From positions 1 to 37,451 of the IMG/VR virus record IMGVR_UViG_3300032242_003031: a stretch of DNA of 37,451 nucleotides. One strand, written 5' to 3'. Each line of letters opens with the position of its first letter. Within the stretch, counting starts at the first letter, position 1. The notes under the pieces are model-generated. The model had not been told where the DNA came from. It saw only the letters and a list, made by a program, of their open reading frames with translations, and ran no database searches. Shown here one piece after another: positions 13,447-20,249 of this stretch. This DNA is from a virus. The position numbers and the translations under genes are program-made.

Positions 13447-14200
13447 GATTCAAGAATTCGTTTTTCCGGTCACGAATCATGTGACACGGATTGTTGATGT
13501 GAACGGCGAGCCCTGGTGGGTGGCCAAAGATATATGTGAAGTTTTGGGGCTAGGCAATACAGGACAGGTCCTAAGTCGTTTAGATGACGACGAAAAGAAT
13601 ACCATCATTTTAAATGATGGAAATCGCGGCAACCCAAACGCTGCCATTGTCAACGAATCCGGGCTTTACAGTCTGATTTTGTCTAGCCGCAAGCCCGAAG
13701 CAAAAACATTTAAAAAGTGGGTGACAAGCGAAGTCCTCCCCAGCATCCGCAAAACCGGCTCGTACAACACCCAACCCGTCGAGCCCCAACAGTTCCTCAG
13801 CGACCCCGCGAGCCTGCGAGGCCTGCTGCTGAACTACACCGAGAAGGTGATCGCCCTGGAAGCCAAGGTGGCCGAGCAGGCGCCCAAGGTGCACGCCCTG
13901 GAGCGGCTGGAGATGTCCGACGGCTCCATGTGCCCAACCAACGCGGCCAAGGTTCTAAAAGTGCGGCCGAAAGATCTTTTCATGCATCTTCAGGCCAGCA
14001 AGTGGCTTTATAAGCGGCCAGGCACTTCGACCTGGATCGGCTATCAAGACAAGATCCAACTCGGCCTGGTCGAGATGTCCGAGTACACGCAAACCATGCC
14101 CGACGGCACGGAACGTGTGCGGGCCCAGGCACGCATCACCGGCAAGGGGCTCGCCAAACTTTCGTTCGAACTCAACGCGGTTGATTCAAGGGCGAACTGA
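13436..14200 (+). CDS. Phage antirepressor with BRO-N and KilAC domains
   Basis: The 254-residue product has a BRO-N domain at residues 6-110 (WWVAKDICEVLGLGNTGQVL...EVLPSIRKTGSY) and a KilAC/ANT domain at about 150-245 (LERLEMSDGSMCPTNAAKVL...LFMHLQASKWLYKR...ARITGKGLAKL). These proteins counteract phage repressors and bind DNA or repressor. The ATG at 13436 overlaps the RHH stop, with GAGG nearby. A coiled segment (YTEKVIALEAKVAEQAPKVHALE) joins the domains. Its pairing with an RHH regulator suggests it tips the decision toward lytic growth. Confidence 0.88.
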   Translation: MQAEIQEFVFPVTNHVTRIVDVNGEPWWVAKDICEVLGLGNTGQVLSRLDDDEKNTIILNDGNRGNPNAAIVNESGLYSLILSSRKPEAKTFKKWVTSEVLPSIRKTGSYNTQPVEPQQFLSDPASLRGLLLNYTEKVIALEAKVAEQAPKVHALERLEMSDGSMCPTNAAKVLKVRPKDLFMHLQASKWLYKRPGTSTWIGYQDKIQLGLVEMSEYTQTMPDGTERVRAQARITGKGLAKLSFELNAVDSRAN

Positions 14201-14201
14201 C

Positions 14202-14402
14202 ATGCTCCAAACCATGCACAAAACCCGCCGCGTCCGACGCATTACAACCGCCGAGCGGCAGATCATCTATCGCTATCTCACCCGGTGTCGTCAGGTTCTG
14301 GCTGATCCCGATGGCGTCTCCCCGTGCAACCACAAAACGATCCGGCATCTCGAACGGGAAACGGCTCTGGCCGTGATCTACCTGGTTCGAGGCTGGATCT
14401 GA
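14202..14402 (+). CDS. Small Arg-rich protein, paralog candidate of the 9911 gene
   Basis: The 66-residue product begins at ATG 14202, one base after the antirepressor stop. It is strongly basic (MLQTMHKTRRVRRITTAERQ...) and ends ALAVIYLVRGWI. The start (M..TM.K..RV.R), the RQVLA segment and the end parallel the 72-residue product at 9911-10129. Basic charge and operon position suggest DNA or RNA binding, but the fold is unknown. A hairpin terminator candidate follows at 14429. Confidence 0.6.
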   Translation: MLQTMHKTRRVRRITTAERQIIYRYLTRCRQVLADPDGVSPCNHKTIRHLERETALAVIYLVRGWI

Positions 14403-14428
14403 CCGCAACTACAGGGACGGTCGTCCTC

Positions 14429-14451
14429 GGGGGCAAGAGGCCCCCAATTCT
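14429..14451 (+). terminator. Hairpin, possible terminator or attenuator
   Basis: GGGGGC at 14429-14434 pairs with GCCCCC at 14440-14445 around AAGAG, followed by AATTCTT. The T-run is weak. It lies between the switch genes and the recombination genes and may limit early readthrough. Confidence 0.45.
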
Positions 14452-14476
14452 TCACCATGTTCGAAAGGAGTTTCCA

Positions 14477-14680
14477 ATGCCTGCAATCGCAGATCGTAAG
14501 CGGAGTTACGAAATCCAGATCACTCGGGCGAGAGGCGAGGGCTTTGCCGTGCGAAGGATCGGCCCTTACCCCACGCCGCGAGTTGCTGCCCTACGAGCCG
14601 CCCGGGTGCGTTTCCGGCCGGATCAGATCGTAGAAGTCATAAAAACCGCTGAAAACGAGGTCGCTTTACCGTGGTCATGA
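14477..14680 (+). CDS. Small basic protein before the exonuclease gene, unknown
   Basis: The 67-residue protein starts at ATG 14477 with AAAGGAG upstream. It reads as one alpha/beta unit (YEIQITRARGEGFAVRRIGPYPTPRVAALRAARVRFRPDQIVEVIKT) with many Arg. The stop overlaps the exonuclease ATG (ATGA), so the two are translationally coupled. Linkage to exonuclease and RecT suggests a role in recombination, but no domain is recognised. Confidence 0.6.
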   Translation: MPAIADRKRSYEIQITRARGEGFAVRRIGPYPTPRVAALRAARVRFRPDQIVEVIKTAENEVALPWS

Positions 14681-15585
14681 ACAGTATATCACAGGTCCTC
14701 CCGCGTGACATGTACTACGGCTCAGCCGATGTCGCGTCGATTTTGGGCCTTGAAGGTGCCTTCGGGTCGCCCTTTTCCACCTATTGTAAAAAGGTGATGG
14801 GGCAGACCGACCCCGAAAACGACTTCATGCGATGGGGTTCGCGGCTTGAAGACGACCTGCTCGAAGAGTATGGCTCGCACAGTGAAGCCGGCGAGATTAT
14901 CGCGCTCCAAGCCCACTATGCATGCCCCGAATGGCCGAAAGCTCGGGCCACGCTCGATGCTGTCGCCCTGATCGGTGGCGAGTCGGTCGCTGTGGAAGCC
15001 AAGACCTCGGGCGACTGGGACTGGGACGAGGTGCCGCTGCCTTATCTCGCCCAGGTTATGTGGCAACTTGGTTGCGCGGGCCTCACGCGGGCCCATCTTA
15101 TCGTATGGTTCCGCTCGACGTGCAAATCAAAATTATTCACGATCGAGTTTGATCCCGAGCTTTTCAGTCGAATTTTAAAGCATATCCAAGAATTCGATGA
15201 GCAATATGTTCTGACCGGAACGCCGCCCCCGGCCGACGGTCATGCGGCGACAACTGCCGCGCTTAAGAAAATCAAAGGCAATGGCCAGGTGGCTGAAATC
15301 GACCACCTCTCGAACGATGTCGAGCAGCTCGTGCGCATCCGTGCCGAGCTCACGGCGATCAAGGCTCAGGAAGAGGAAGTCACGAACCGAATCAAGGCCG
15401 CCTTGAATCAATGTGAAACCGCAACGGTCGCCGGCTATGTCGTCTGCACATGGAAGATGCAGACCCGCAAAAACTTTGATCACAAAAAGCTCTTGGCAGA
15501 CCATCCGGAGTTTGCCGAGCCGTACACCACCGTTTCCGAGTCCCGCGTTTTCCTCCTCAAGACCCCGAAAGCAACCAAGAAATGA
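14677..15585 (+). CDS. YqaJ-type viral recombinase exonuclease (PD-(D/E)XK)
   Basis: From ATG 14677 the product has 302 residues. The YqaJ/lambda-Exo fold is indicated by MRWGSRLEDDLLEEY (early Glu motif), WPKARATLDAVAL (catalytic Asp), AVEAKTSG (E.K motif) and YLAQVMWQLG (substrate helix). Such enzymes degrade one strand 5' to 3' from double-strand ends, making 3' tails for an annealing protein. The RecT gene overlaps its stop, so the pair forms a phage Red-type recombination system. A helical C-terminal extension (about residues 205-300) includes a coiled segment. The GTG at 14671 is an alternative start. Confidence 0.85.
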   Translation: MNSISQVLPRDMYYGSADVASILGLEGAFGSPFSTYCKKVMGQTDPENDFMRWGSRLEDDLLEEYGSHSEAGEIIALQAHYACPEWPKARATLDAVALIGGESVAVEAKTSGDWDWDEVPLPYLAQVMWQLGCAGLTRAHLIVWFRSTCKSKLFTIEFDPELFSRILKHIQEFDEQYVLTGTPPPADGHAATTAALKKIKGNGQVAEIDHLSNDVEQLVRIRAELTAIKAQEEEVTNRIKAALNQCETATVAGYVVCTWKMQTRKNFDHKKLLADHPEFAEPYTTVSESRVFLLKTPKATKK

Positions 15586-16934
15586 GCACCGTTCAGAACA
15601 ACAACCGGCTGCAATCGGCGATGACCGACCAAAAACGGCAACCGGTCGATCACCCGACGATCGTCAAAATCCAAGCCAAGGCGGCTGAGTTCGCCAAAGC
15701 TATGCCCAAAGTCATGACGCCCGACCGATTCATGCGTGTGGCGATCGGTGCCATCCGCCGCAACCCGAAATTGTTGGAGTGCGACCCGTTGTCGCTCATG
15801 GGTTCGCTTTTGATCGCCGCGCAGCTTGGCCTGGAAGTGAATACGCCGCTCGGTCATTTTTACCTCATTCCGCGATGGAATGGCAAAACCCAGCGCAACG
15901 AGGCTGACGGGCAGATCGGTTACAAAGGCTGGGTGGAACTGTTGAACCGCACTGGAGTTGTCAAAGACTTGATCGCTCATGTCGTCTATGAACGCGATGT
16001 CTTTGATTACTCCCTCGGCGACGACGAGCACATCAACCATAAGCCGGCGATGGGCGACCGAGGTGAGGCGATTGCATTTTACGTGATCGTGAAATTGACC
16101 AACGGCGGCGTGCGTCGCCGCGTGCTTTCGCGGCACGATGTCGAGCAGTATCGCCGCCGATCCAAGTCGGCCAATAACGGCCCCTGGGTGACGGACTATA
16201 ACGCGATGGCCCTGAAAACCACCTTCCTGCGTGAGGTTCCGTGGTTGCCACTTTCACTCGAACTGCGTGAGGCTGTCAGCTATGAGAACGCCATCGAAGC
16301 TCAGGCTAAGGTCGTTTATAAGGAGGGATCGAATCAACTGGATTATGATCTCCCAGATAATTCAACACAGCAGCTCGAATATGCTCCGGCGGAGCCTGCG
16401 GAAGACTATCGTGAGCAGTATCAGCAGCAGCATTCGCCCGAGCCTGAACTGGAGCCTGTGCAAGAGCGGCCGCGGGCACAGCGTCGCCCGGCTCAGCGTG
16501 CCGCAGCTCCGCCGCCATCGTTCGAAGAAGACATCCAAGATGTCGAGCCGCTGCCTGACGCCAAGCCTGCGCCGGCCCCGGCCCCCAAGGTTGACGCGGC
16601 CAACCCTAAAATTGTGCAAGCCGTGGACAGCTGGTTTGCTCAAAGGGCCCAAGAGTTTGAAAAGTGGGGCGTGCAATCGTTTGGCCACCCTGGTGCGCTG
16701 ATGACTCGGATTTATGAGTCTATGCTTGCTGTCGGCCTTGTTCAGCCGGCAGCGGCCGACACATATAACGCCAAGCGTATCGCCCTGGCCAAGCTGAAGC
16801 CATCGTTCCCCGAGCTTTTGGATGTGCTGGAGAAGTATTACGACGCCCTGTTTGTCGAGTTGCAAGCCCAGTACCCGAATTTGAAGGGCGGCGGCGATGC
16901 ACCTTGGCAAGAAGAGCCGGGCTCCAATGGTTAA
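15582..16934 (+). CDS. recT: RecT-family single-strand annealing protein with long C-terminal extension
   Basis: Residues 1-260 match RecT: MTPDRFMRVAIGAIRRNPKL, LGLEVNTPLGHFYLIP, GQIGYKGWVELLNRTG and a final MALKTTFLREV.PWLP region. RecT coats 3' tails and anneals them to complementary strands. Most family members are about 270-300 residues; this one has 450. After the core comes a Pro/Glu/Gln-rich linker (about 265-345), then a helical domain (about 345-440; WFAQRAQEFEKWGVQSFGHPG...FPELLDVLEKYYDALF). The extra domain may recruit SSB, nuclease or replication proteins. The start overlaps the exonuclease stop. Confidence 0.88.
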   Translation: MSTVQNNNRLQSAMTDQKRQPVDHPTIVKIQAKAAEFAKAMPKVMTPDRFMRVAIGAIRRNPKLLECDPLSLMGSLLIAAQLGLEVNTPLGHFYLIPRWNGKTQRNEADGQIGYKGWVELLNRTGVVKDLIAHVVYERDVFDYSLGDDEHINHKPAMGDRGEAIAFYVIVKLTNGGVRRRVLSRHDVEQYRRRSKSANNGPWVTDYNAMALKTTFLREVPWLPLSLELREAVSYENAIEAQAKVVYKEGSNQLDYDLPDNSTQQLEYAPAEPAEDYREQYQQQHSPEPELEPVQERPRAQRRPAQRAAAPPPSFEEDIQDVEPLPDAKPAPAPAPKVDAANPKIVQAVDSWFAQRAQEFEKWGVQSFGHPGALMTRIYESMLAVGLVQPAAADTYNAKRIALAKLKPSFPELLDVLEKYYDALFVELQAQYPNLKGGGDAPWQEEPGSNG

Positions 16935-16949
16935 TTCATAACGAACCAC

Positions 16950-16984
16950 GTCGCACGGATGCGACGCGCGGGCATGGACGCCCG
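16950..16984 (+). promoter_or_regulatory. Two adjacent small hairpins after recT
   Basis: GTCGCA (16950-16955) pairs with TGCGAC (16960-16965) across CGGA, and CGGGC (16969-16973) pairs with GCCCG (16980-16984). There is no T-run. They lie 15-50 bases after the RecT stop and upstream of the CsrA-like gene, whose own product class binds hairpin-loop RNA, although GGA appears only in the first loop. Confidence 0.4.
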
Positions 16985-17043
16985 ATCAGCCACACTTTTC
17001 TACATTGACAACATCGGTACAACTGATCGACAAGGAGGGCGAC

Positions 17044-17265
17044 ATGCTCACGCTGAAATTGCCAAAAAAAGAGCGGGTCCATTTGTTCAAGGATGGCGTC
17101 GAACTGGGCTGGGTTTCACTCTATTGCCCGACAAGCGGCGTTGCAGAAGCGCGGGTCTGTTTTGACTTTGCGCCGGAGATTTTGATTTTACGGTCGTCGC
17201 TACTCGAAAAAGATCCTGCCCTGAAGGCAGAGCTCACATTTCGGACGATCGTTCAGGCCTCTTAA
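17044..17265 (+). CDS. CsrA-like small RNA-binding protein (probable)
   Basis: The 73-residue product starts at ATG 17044 with AAGGAGG upstream. It begins MLTLKLPKKERVHLFKDGVELGWVSL and continues ARVCFDFAPEILILRSSLLEKD, echoing the CsrA plan of MLVL, beta strands and a V.I...AP.E..I.R.E...R segment. CsrA dimers bind GGA-bearing hairpins and control translation. The similarity is partial: the canonical GET/DIVV positions are changed and the C-terminus is longer. If right, a phage-encoded post-transcriptional regulator is implied. An alternative is an unrelated small beta protein. Confidence 0.5.
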   Translation: MLTLKLPKKERVHLFKDGVELGWVSLYCPTSGVAEARVCFDFAPEILILRSSLLEKDPALKAELTFRTIVQAS

Positions 17266-17396
17266 TCACATTTCGTCGTGGTTGTGCCTTGTGGTTGCTG
17301 GAACTCATACACTTGGCGGCCTGGCGGGGAGTTCAAACGCGGCAACGGCGACTCCGCTCACGCGCAATCATCCGGTAGTGATTGCAACCAAACCAA

Positions 17397-17417
17397 ACGC
17401 CCGAGGATCGCGGGCGT
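17397..17417 (+). promoter_or_regulatory. Hairpin in the 17266-17465 intergenic region
   Basis: ACGCCCG and CGGGCGT pair around AGGATCG, a loop containing GGA. The surrounding 200 bases have overlapping open frames without ribosome sites, and I see no convincing gene there. The GGA loop would suit a CsrA-type target next to the CsrA-like gene, which is speculative. Confidence 0.35.
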
Positions 17418-17465
17418 GCCTCGGCCAAACAACCACGACGCTTTCTTCAACTGGAGTTGTTCAAC

Positions 17466-17705
17466 ATGGCGGTAAGAACACACGCGGACAAACGGCGGGC
17501 CTTGCTGGAAAAGCTGCTCGACAAGGCCGCGAAAATGCGGGCGGTTCAAAAGGGCTATTTTGCGACAAAGTCGCCCGGCTTGCTGCACGAGTCGAGAGCG
17601 TTGGAACGAGACCTCGATGCCATTTTACTTGAAATTGCCCAGGTCGAGCGATTGATGGGCGGAGAGGTTTCCGCCCAGGTTTCACTGTTTGACAACGGAG
17701 ATTGA
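17466..17705 (+). CDS. Small helical protein, unknown
   Basis: From ATG 17466 (GGAG about ten bases upstream) the product has 79 residues, mainly helical and charged (ADKRRALLEKLLDKAAKMRAVQKGYFATK, then ALERDLDAILLEIAQVERLMGG), ending QVSLFDNGD. A terminal QxSLF-type peptide resembles short beta-clamp-binding motifs (QL[SD]LF), so clamp binding is possible. No enzyme domain is visible. It lies just upstream of the replication initiator region. Confidence 0.55.
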   Translation: MAVRTHADKRRALLEKLLDKAAKMRAVQKGYFATKSPGLLHESRALERDLDAILLEIAQVERLMGGEVSAQVSLFDNGD

Positions 17706-17706
17706 G

Positions 17707-18093
17707 ATGGCAATGGTAATCACGAAGTATGATCAGAAGCAAATTCTGGCCGATGCACGCGACATGATCAGCAACGGCAAGACGCCAGCGGTCATTCCTT
17801 TGATGCGCCGGCACTTTATTGAAATCACCAAGTCAAATCGCCGCGTGGTGAGCAAGCTGCTTGACGACGCGGGTATTGAGCGGCGACGCTGCCGTCGTGA
17901 TGGCGTCAAAAAAGCCACCAGCCCGAGCGATTTCGGGCAGAAGTATGAAGCCTTGTCGCAAGTCTTTGTCAGCATTTCAGCGGCCAACGACGTTGATCTC
18001 TACCTGGTCGAACGCGCCAAAGCCGGCAACGCGCGGGCGATGCAAATTTTGAAGAAGCTGGTGGATTGCATTTCATGCGACGCGCGCTCATAA
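17707..18093 (+). CDS. Protein of unknown function upstream of the initiator
   Basis: The 128-residue product starts at ATG 17707 (GGAG upstream) and overlaps the initiator start by about 19 bases. It is helical and basic in the middle (SNRRVVSKLLDDAGIERRRCRRDGVKK), with a small C-terminal helical pair. The N-terminal half (QILADARDMISNGKTPAVIPLMRRHFIEITKSNRRVV) could be a helix-turn-helix-like region. No family is recognised. Tight coupling to the initiator suggests a replication-linked role. Confidence 0.55.
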   Translation: MAMVITKYDQKQILADARDMISNGKTPAVIPLMRRHFIEITKSNRRVVSKLLDDAGIERRRCRRDGVKKATSPSDFGQKYEALSQVFVSISAANDVDLYLVERAKAGNARAMQILKKLVDCISCDARS

Positions 18094-19121
18094 ACTTTGA
18101 CCTGACAACGTTTGACTTGAGCGACAACGCTTTTCGGGTCATGGTCTATCTGCTGCTCCACGCCAATAAGGACGGCGACTGCTGGCCGAATTTGAGCACG
18201 ATCGCGGCCCAAACGAGACGTTCGGAACGGTCGTGTGACTTTGCAATTCGCGAATTGAAATCAAAAAAACTGCTCGAGTCACACCGCGACGGCAACCAGG
18301 GCAAAGGCCAGATCCGCTATCGGCTCAACACAGAATCTAGCGCAACCAGTTGCGCTAGGTCAAGCGAAGACCAAGCGCAAAAAACGACAGAACAAGCGCA
18401 ATCAGTTGCGCCAGATCGAGACCGACCTAGCGCAAAAAGTGAAGCGACCAAGCGCAAAAAGTGCACCGACCTAGCGCAAAAAGTGAATCCCCCCCCTACA
18501 ACCCCCCTAATATGTGAACAAGATTTTGAACTAGGGTTAGAACTTAAGCCAGCCAGCAGCGCACGCGAGCCGTTCGAATCTGATCTGGCGATCAGCCTGC
18601 CGACCGAATCGCCGATCGTGATCTTGGCCCGGAAGATCAACGACGTTGCCGAGCGATGGGTTAAATCACATATCCAAACCGGAACCGACGCCGATGATTG
18701 GCGATTAAAAGAAGTTCTGCGTGAAATTATCGCCCGAGGCACGAACGTCAAAAGTGCGAAATATCTTCAGCCCATGTTTGAAGAGCTTCCAGAACAAAAG
18801 CCCGAGCCCCTGGCCAACGCGACAATCTCGACCACAGAGCAGCCCAGACGGATCACCACGAAGGACGGCAAGAAGGTCTTAATCGACGGCGAGTGGCTGA
18901 TTGCAGCATCGGAGCCCATGCCGAACGTCATGCCGCCCAGGCATCAGCCGGATGCTTACGAGCGAATCTTCACCGAATTTTCGAATAAAATCGCCGCTGC
19001 AAAATGGCCGATCGATGCGAAAGGTTTTTGCCTTGACAGACTCGATACAGTGGAACGCACAGGTTCGGCCGAGTCGTACCGCGCTAAGTTGCAATCGATC
19101 TTTGAGAGGGCCGCATCATGA
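18075..19121 (+). CDS. Replication initiator with N-terminal winged-helix domain, carrying the origin inside the gene
   Basis: The 348-residue product starts at ATG 18075. Residues 5-85 (TFDLSDNAFRVMVYLLLHANKDGDCWPNLSTIAAQTRRSERSC..AIRELKSKKLL) match the winged-helix domain at the N-terminus of phage replication proteins, which binds origin DNA. Residues 90-150 are low-complexity and repetitive (AQK, SAK, TKRKK) because this DNA holds the iterons at 18337-18479. The C-terminal half is helical and probably contacts host helicase loader or helicase. The layout parallels lambda O, whose gene contains ori. No polymerase or helicase gene was seen, so host enzymes must be recruited. Confidence 0.75.
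   Translation: MRRALINFDLTTFDLSDNAFRVMVYLLLHANKDGDCWPNLSTIAAQTRRSERSCDFAIRELKSKKLLESHRDGNQGKGQIRYRLNTESSATSCARSSEDQAQKTTEQAQSVAPDRDRPSAKSEATKRKKCTDLAQKVNPPPTTPLICEQDFELGLELKPASSAREPFESDLAISLPTESPIVILARKINDVAERWVKSHIQTGTDADDWRLKEVLREIIARGTNVKSAKYLQPMFEELPEQKPEPLANATISTTEQPRRITTKDGKKVLIDGEWLIAASEPMPNVMPPRHQPDAYERIFTEFSNKIAAAKWPIDAKGFCLDRLDTVERTGSAESYRAKLQSIFERAAS
18337..18479. repeat. ori: Iteron array, likely origin of replication
   Basis: Eight copies of a nonamer close to C(T/A)AGCGCAA occur here: 18337, 18372, 18393, 18427, 18449 and 18471 on the + strand, and inverse copies at 18350-18358 and 18404-18412. The last three share the longer form AGCGCAAAAAGTG and are spaced exactly 22 bases, two helical turns. 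A C-run and an AT-rich stretch (TAATATGTGAACAAGATTTTGAAC) follow at about 18508-18531 and could be the unwinding element. The array sits inside the initiator gene. Confidence 0.8.
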
Positions 19122-19822
19122 CACCGAAAGACATTGCGAACATCGCCATCCGGACCTGTTTTGAGCACTACGGGCACGACGACATGCCGGCGACAGCCGA
19201 ACAGCTTCGCTGGAAGCAACTGGTCGAGCAGTGCCGGCTCAAGGCCCACCAGGTGGACGCGATCCTGTCGGAAATGGCGGCCGAGCACGAGCGATTGAAA
19301 TCAGCCGAGATCTTCCCGATTTTCCAGCGGATTGCCTTTGCCCAGAGCATTGTCGCCAAAGAGCAGCGTGAGGAGCGATCGGGCAAGACGGACTGTGCTT
19401 ATTGCCGAGGGACGGGCTTTGCACCGACGTATAACCCGAACAACCCGCAGCAGACCGTCTCGGTGCTGTGCCTGTGCGGCGAAGGAGTGCGGCAGCAGGA
19501 GCGCATGGCCACGGCGAAGAACCCGGTGAAGATACCGTCGGCCAAGATCGAGTCCGTCACCCGCAATGCCGTTTTCCTGTTTCACCAGCATGAGTCGGAG
19601 CGGCTGGAGCAGTGGCAGAAGGATCGCGGGTTGAATCCTGACCATCGCGACCAGTTCTTCCGGAAGTTTAAATCGATGTACCTGGCCAAGCTGCCGGCCT
19701 TGTTCAAAACCGTGCCGAAGCTGGCCACGAATGCTCAGGTGGGTGGGCTGCCTGCCACGGTGGACGAGCGGGAGTTGCAACTGGCGGCTTATCACAACGG
19801 AGATGAGAGGGGATGGGAATAA
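19118..19822 (+). CDS. Protein with a DnaJ-like zinc motif, coupled to the initiator
   Basis: The 234-residue product overlaps the initiator stop (ATGA). Its first 90 residues are helical (QLRWKQLVEQCRLKAHQVDAILSEMAAEHERLK). Residues 92-120 contain CAYCRGTGF...LCLCGEG, resembling one DnaJ zinc-finger repeat (CxxCxGxG plus CxCG). The remainder is helical and basic. There is no P-loop, so it is not a standard DnaC/lambda P ATPase. By position it may help load helicase or bridge the initiator to host replication proteins. Confidence 0.6.
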   Translation: MTPKDIANIAIRTCFEHYGHDDMPATAEQLRWKQLVEQCRLKAHQVDAILSEMAAEHERLKSAEIFPIFQRIAFAQSIVAKEQREERSGKTDCAYCRGTGFAPTYNPNNPQQTVSVLCLCGEGVRQQERMATAKNPVKIPSAKIESVTRNAVFLFHQHESERLEQWQKDRGLNPDHRDQFFRKFKSMYLAKLPALFKTVPKLATNAQVGGLPATVDERELQLAAYHNGDERGWE

Positions 19823-20061
19823 TGAGAAAACAAATCCAAAGCACCTCGACCAAGTGCAAGCAGGTCAACGGCGTGAACTATCTCGCGGCCCTGGGTTGCC
19901 TGAAGCTCTTGAGCACCGACTACCGCAACCTTCGCCGCATGGCCATTAAATTCAAGTGGCGACAGTTTCAACTGCCCACAAGCCCGATTGTCTATTACGC
20001 AGAAGAAGACGTGATGAAGGTTTTCAACCAGGCCCTTTCGATTGCAGGAGAGAAGAAGTGA
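19822..20061 (+). CDS. Small basic protein, possible DNA-binding
   Basis: The 79-residue product starts at ATG 19822, overlapping the previous stop (TAATG) with GAGGGG about nine bases upstream; ATG 19813 is an alternative. NYLAALGCLKLLSTDYRNLRRMAIKFKWRQFQLPTSPIVYYAEEDVMKVFNQAL has the feel of a MerR/excisionase-type winged helix with a substrate-contacting RQF region, but the match is only by eye. Its stop overlaps the next start (GTGA). Confidence 0.5.
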   Translation: MRKQIQSTSTKCKQVNGVNYLAALGCLKLLSTDYRNLRRMAIKFKWRQFQLPTSPIVYYAEEDVMKVFNQALSIAGEKK

Positions 20062-20246
20062 ATATCATCACCGCACCCACCGTCCACCTGATCGGCAAAC
20101 AGGTCGTTGACGATGCCGAGCTGGGCCGATTTCTTGATAGTCACGATGTCGGCCATTGTCAAAATCATGAGTGCCATTCGGATGGTCCGCTGGCTGGTCG
20201 CCCTGCTGATCGACATGTATCGAGCAATCAGATGGTAAGGAGTTGA
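20058..20246 (+). pseudogene. Truncated ThyX-like N-terminal fragment
   Basis: The 62-residue frame begins at GTG 20058 with GGAG eight bases upstream, coupled to the previous gene. Residues 1-31 (NIITAPTVHLIGKQVVDDAELGRFLDSHDV) strongly recall the N-terminus of phage and bacterial flavin-dependent thymidylate synthases (ThyX), which are normally over 200 residues. After residue 31 the sequence becomes unrelated and ends. No RHR motif or other ThyX catalytic part occurs downstream. It is probably a remnant of a deleted thyX that is still translated. It may also have taken on another role. Confidence 0.5.
20146..20238 (+). CDS. Possible 30-residue membrane peptide overlapping the ThyX stub
   Basis: A second frame at the ThyX break point encodes MSAIVKIMSAIRMVRWLVALLIDMYRAIRW, quoted here as the segment ending VRWLVALLIDMYRAIRW: a basic, hydrophobic single helix. 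It starts exactly where ThyX similarity ends. No good ribosome site is visible. It could be a small membrane peptide or chance. Confidence 0.25.
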   Translation: MSAIVKIMSAIRMVRWLVALLIDMYRAIRW

Positions 20247-20249
20247 GAG

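Noticed and set aside
17004-17040. Promoter at the TTGACA upstream of the CsrA-like gene
   Set aside because: No acceptable -10 sequence at normal spacing.
17282-17632. Open frame in the gap after the CsrA-like gene
   Set aside because: No ribosome site, Thr/Arg/Gly-biased composition, and it overlaps the better frame at 17466.
18337-18479. CRISPR-like array
   Set aside because: The repeat unit is only nine bases, occurs in both orientations, has 12-13-base gaps and lies in a coding gene, so it fits iterons rather than CRISPR.
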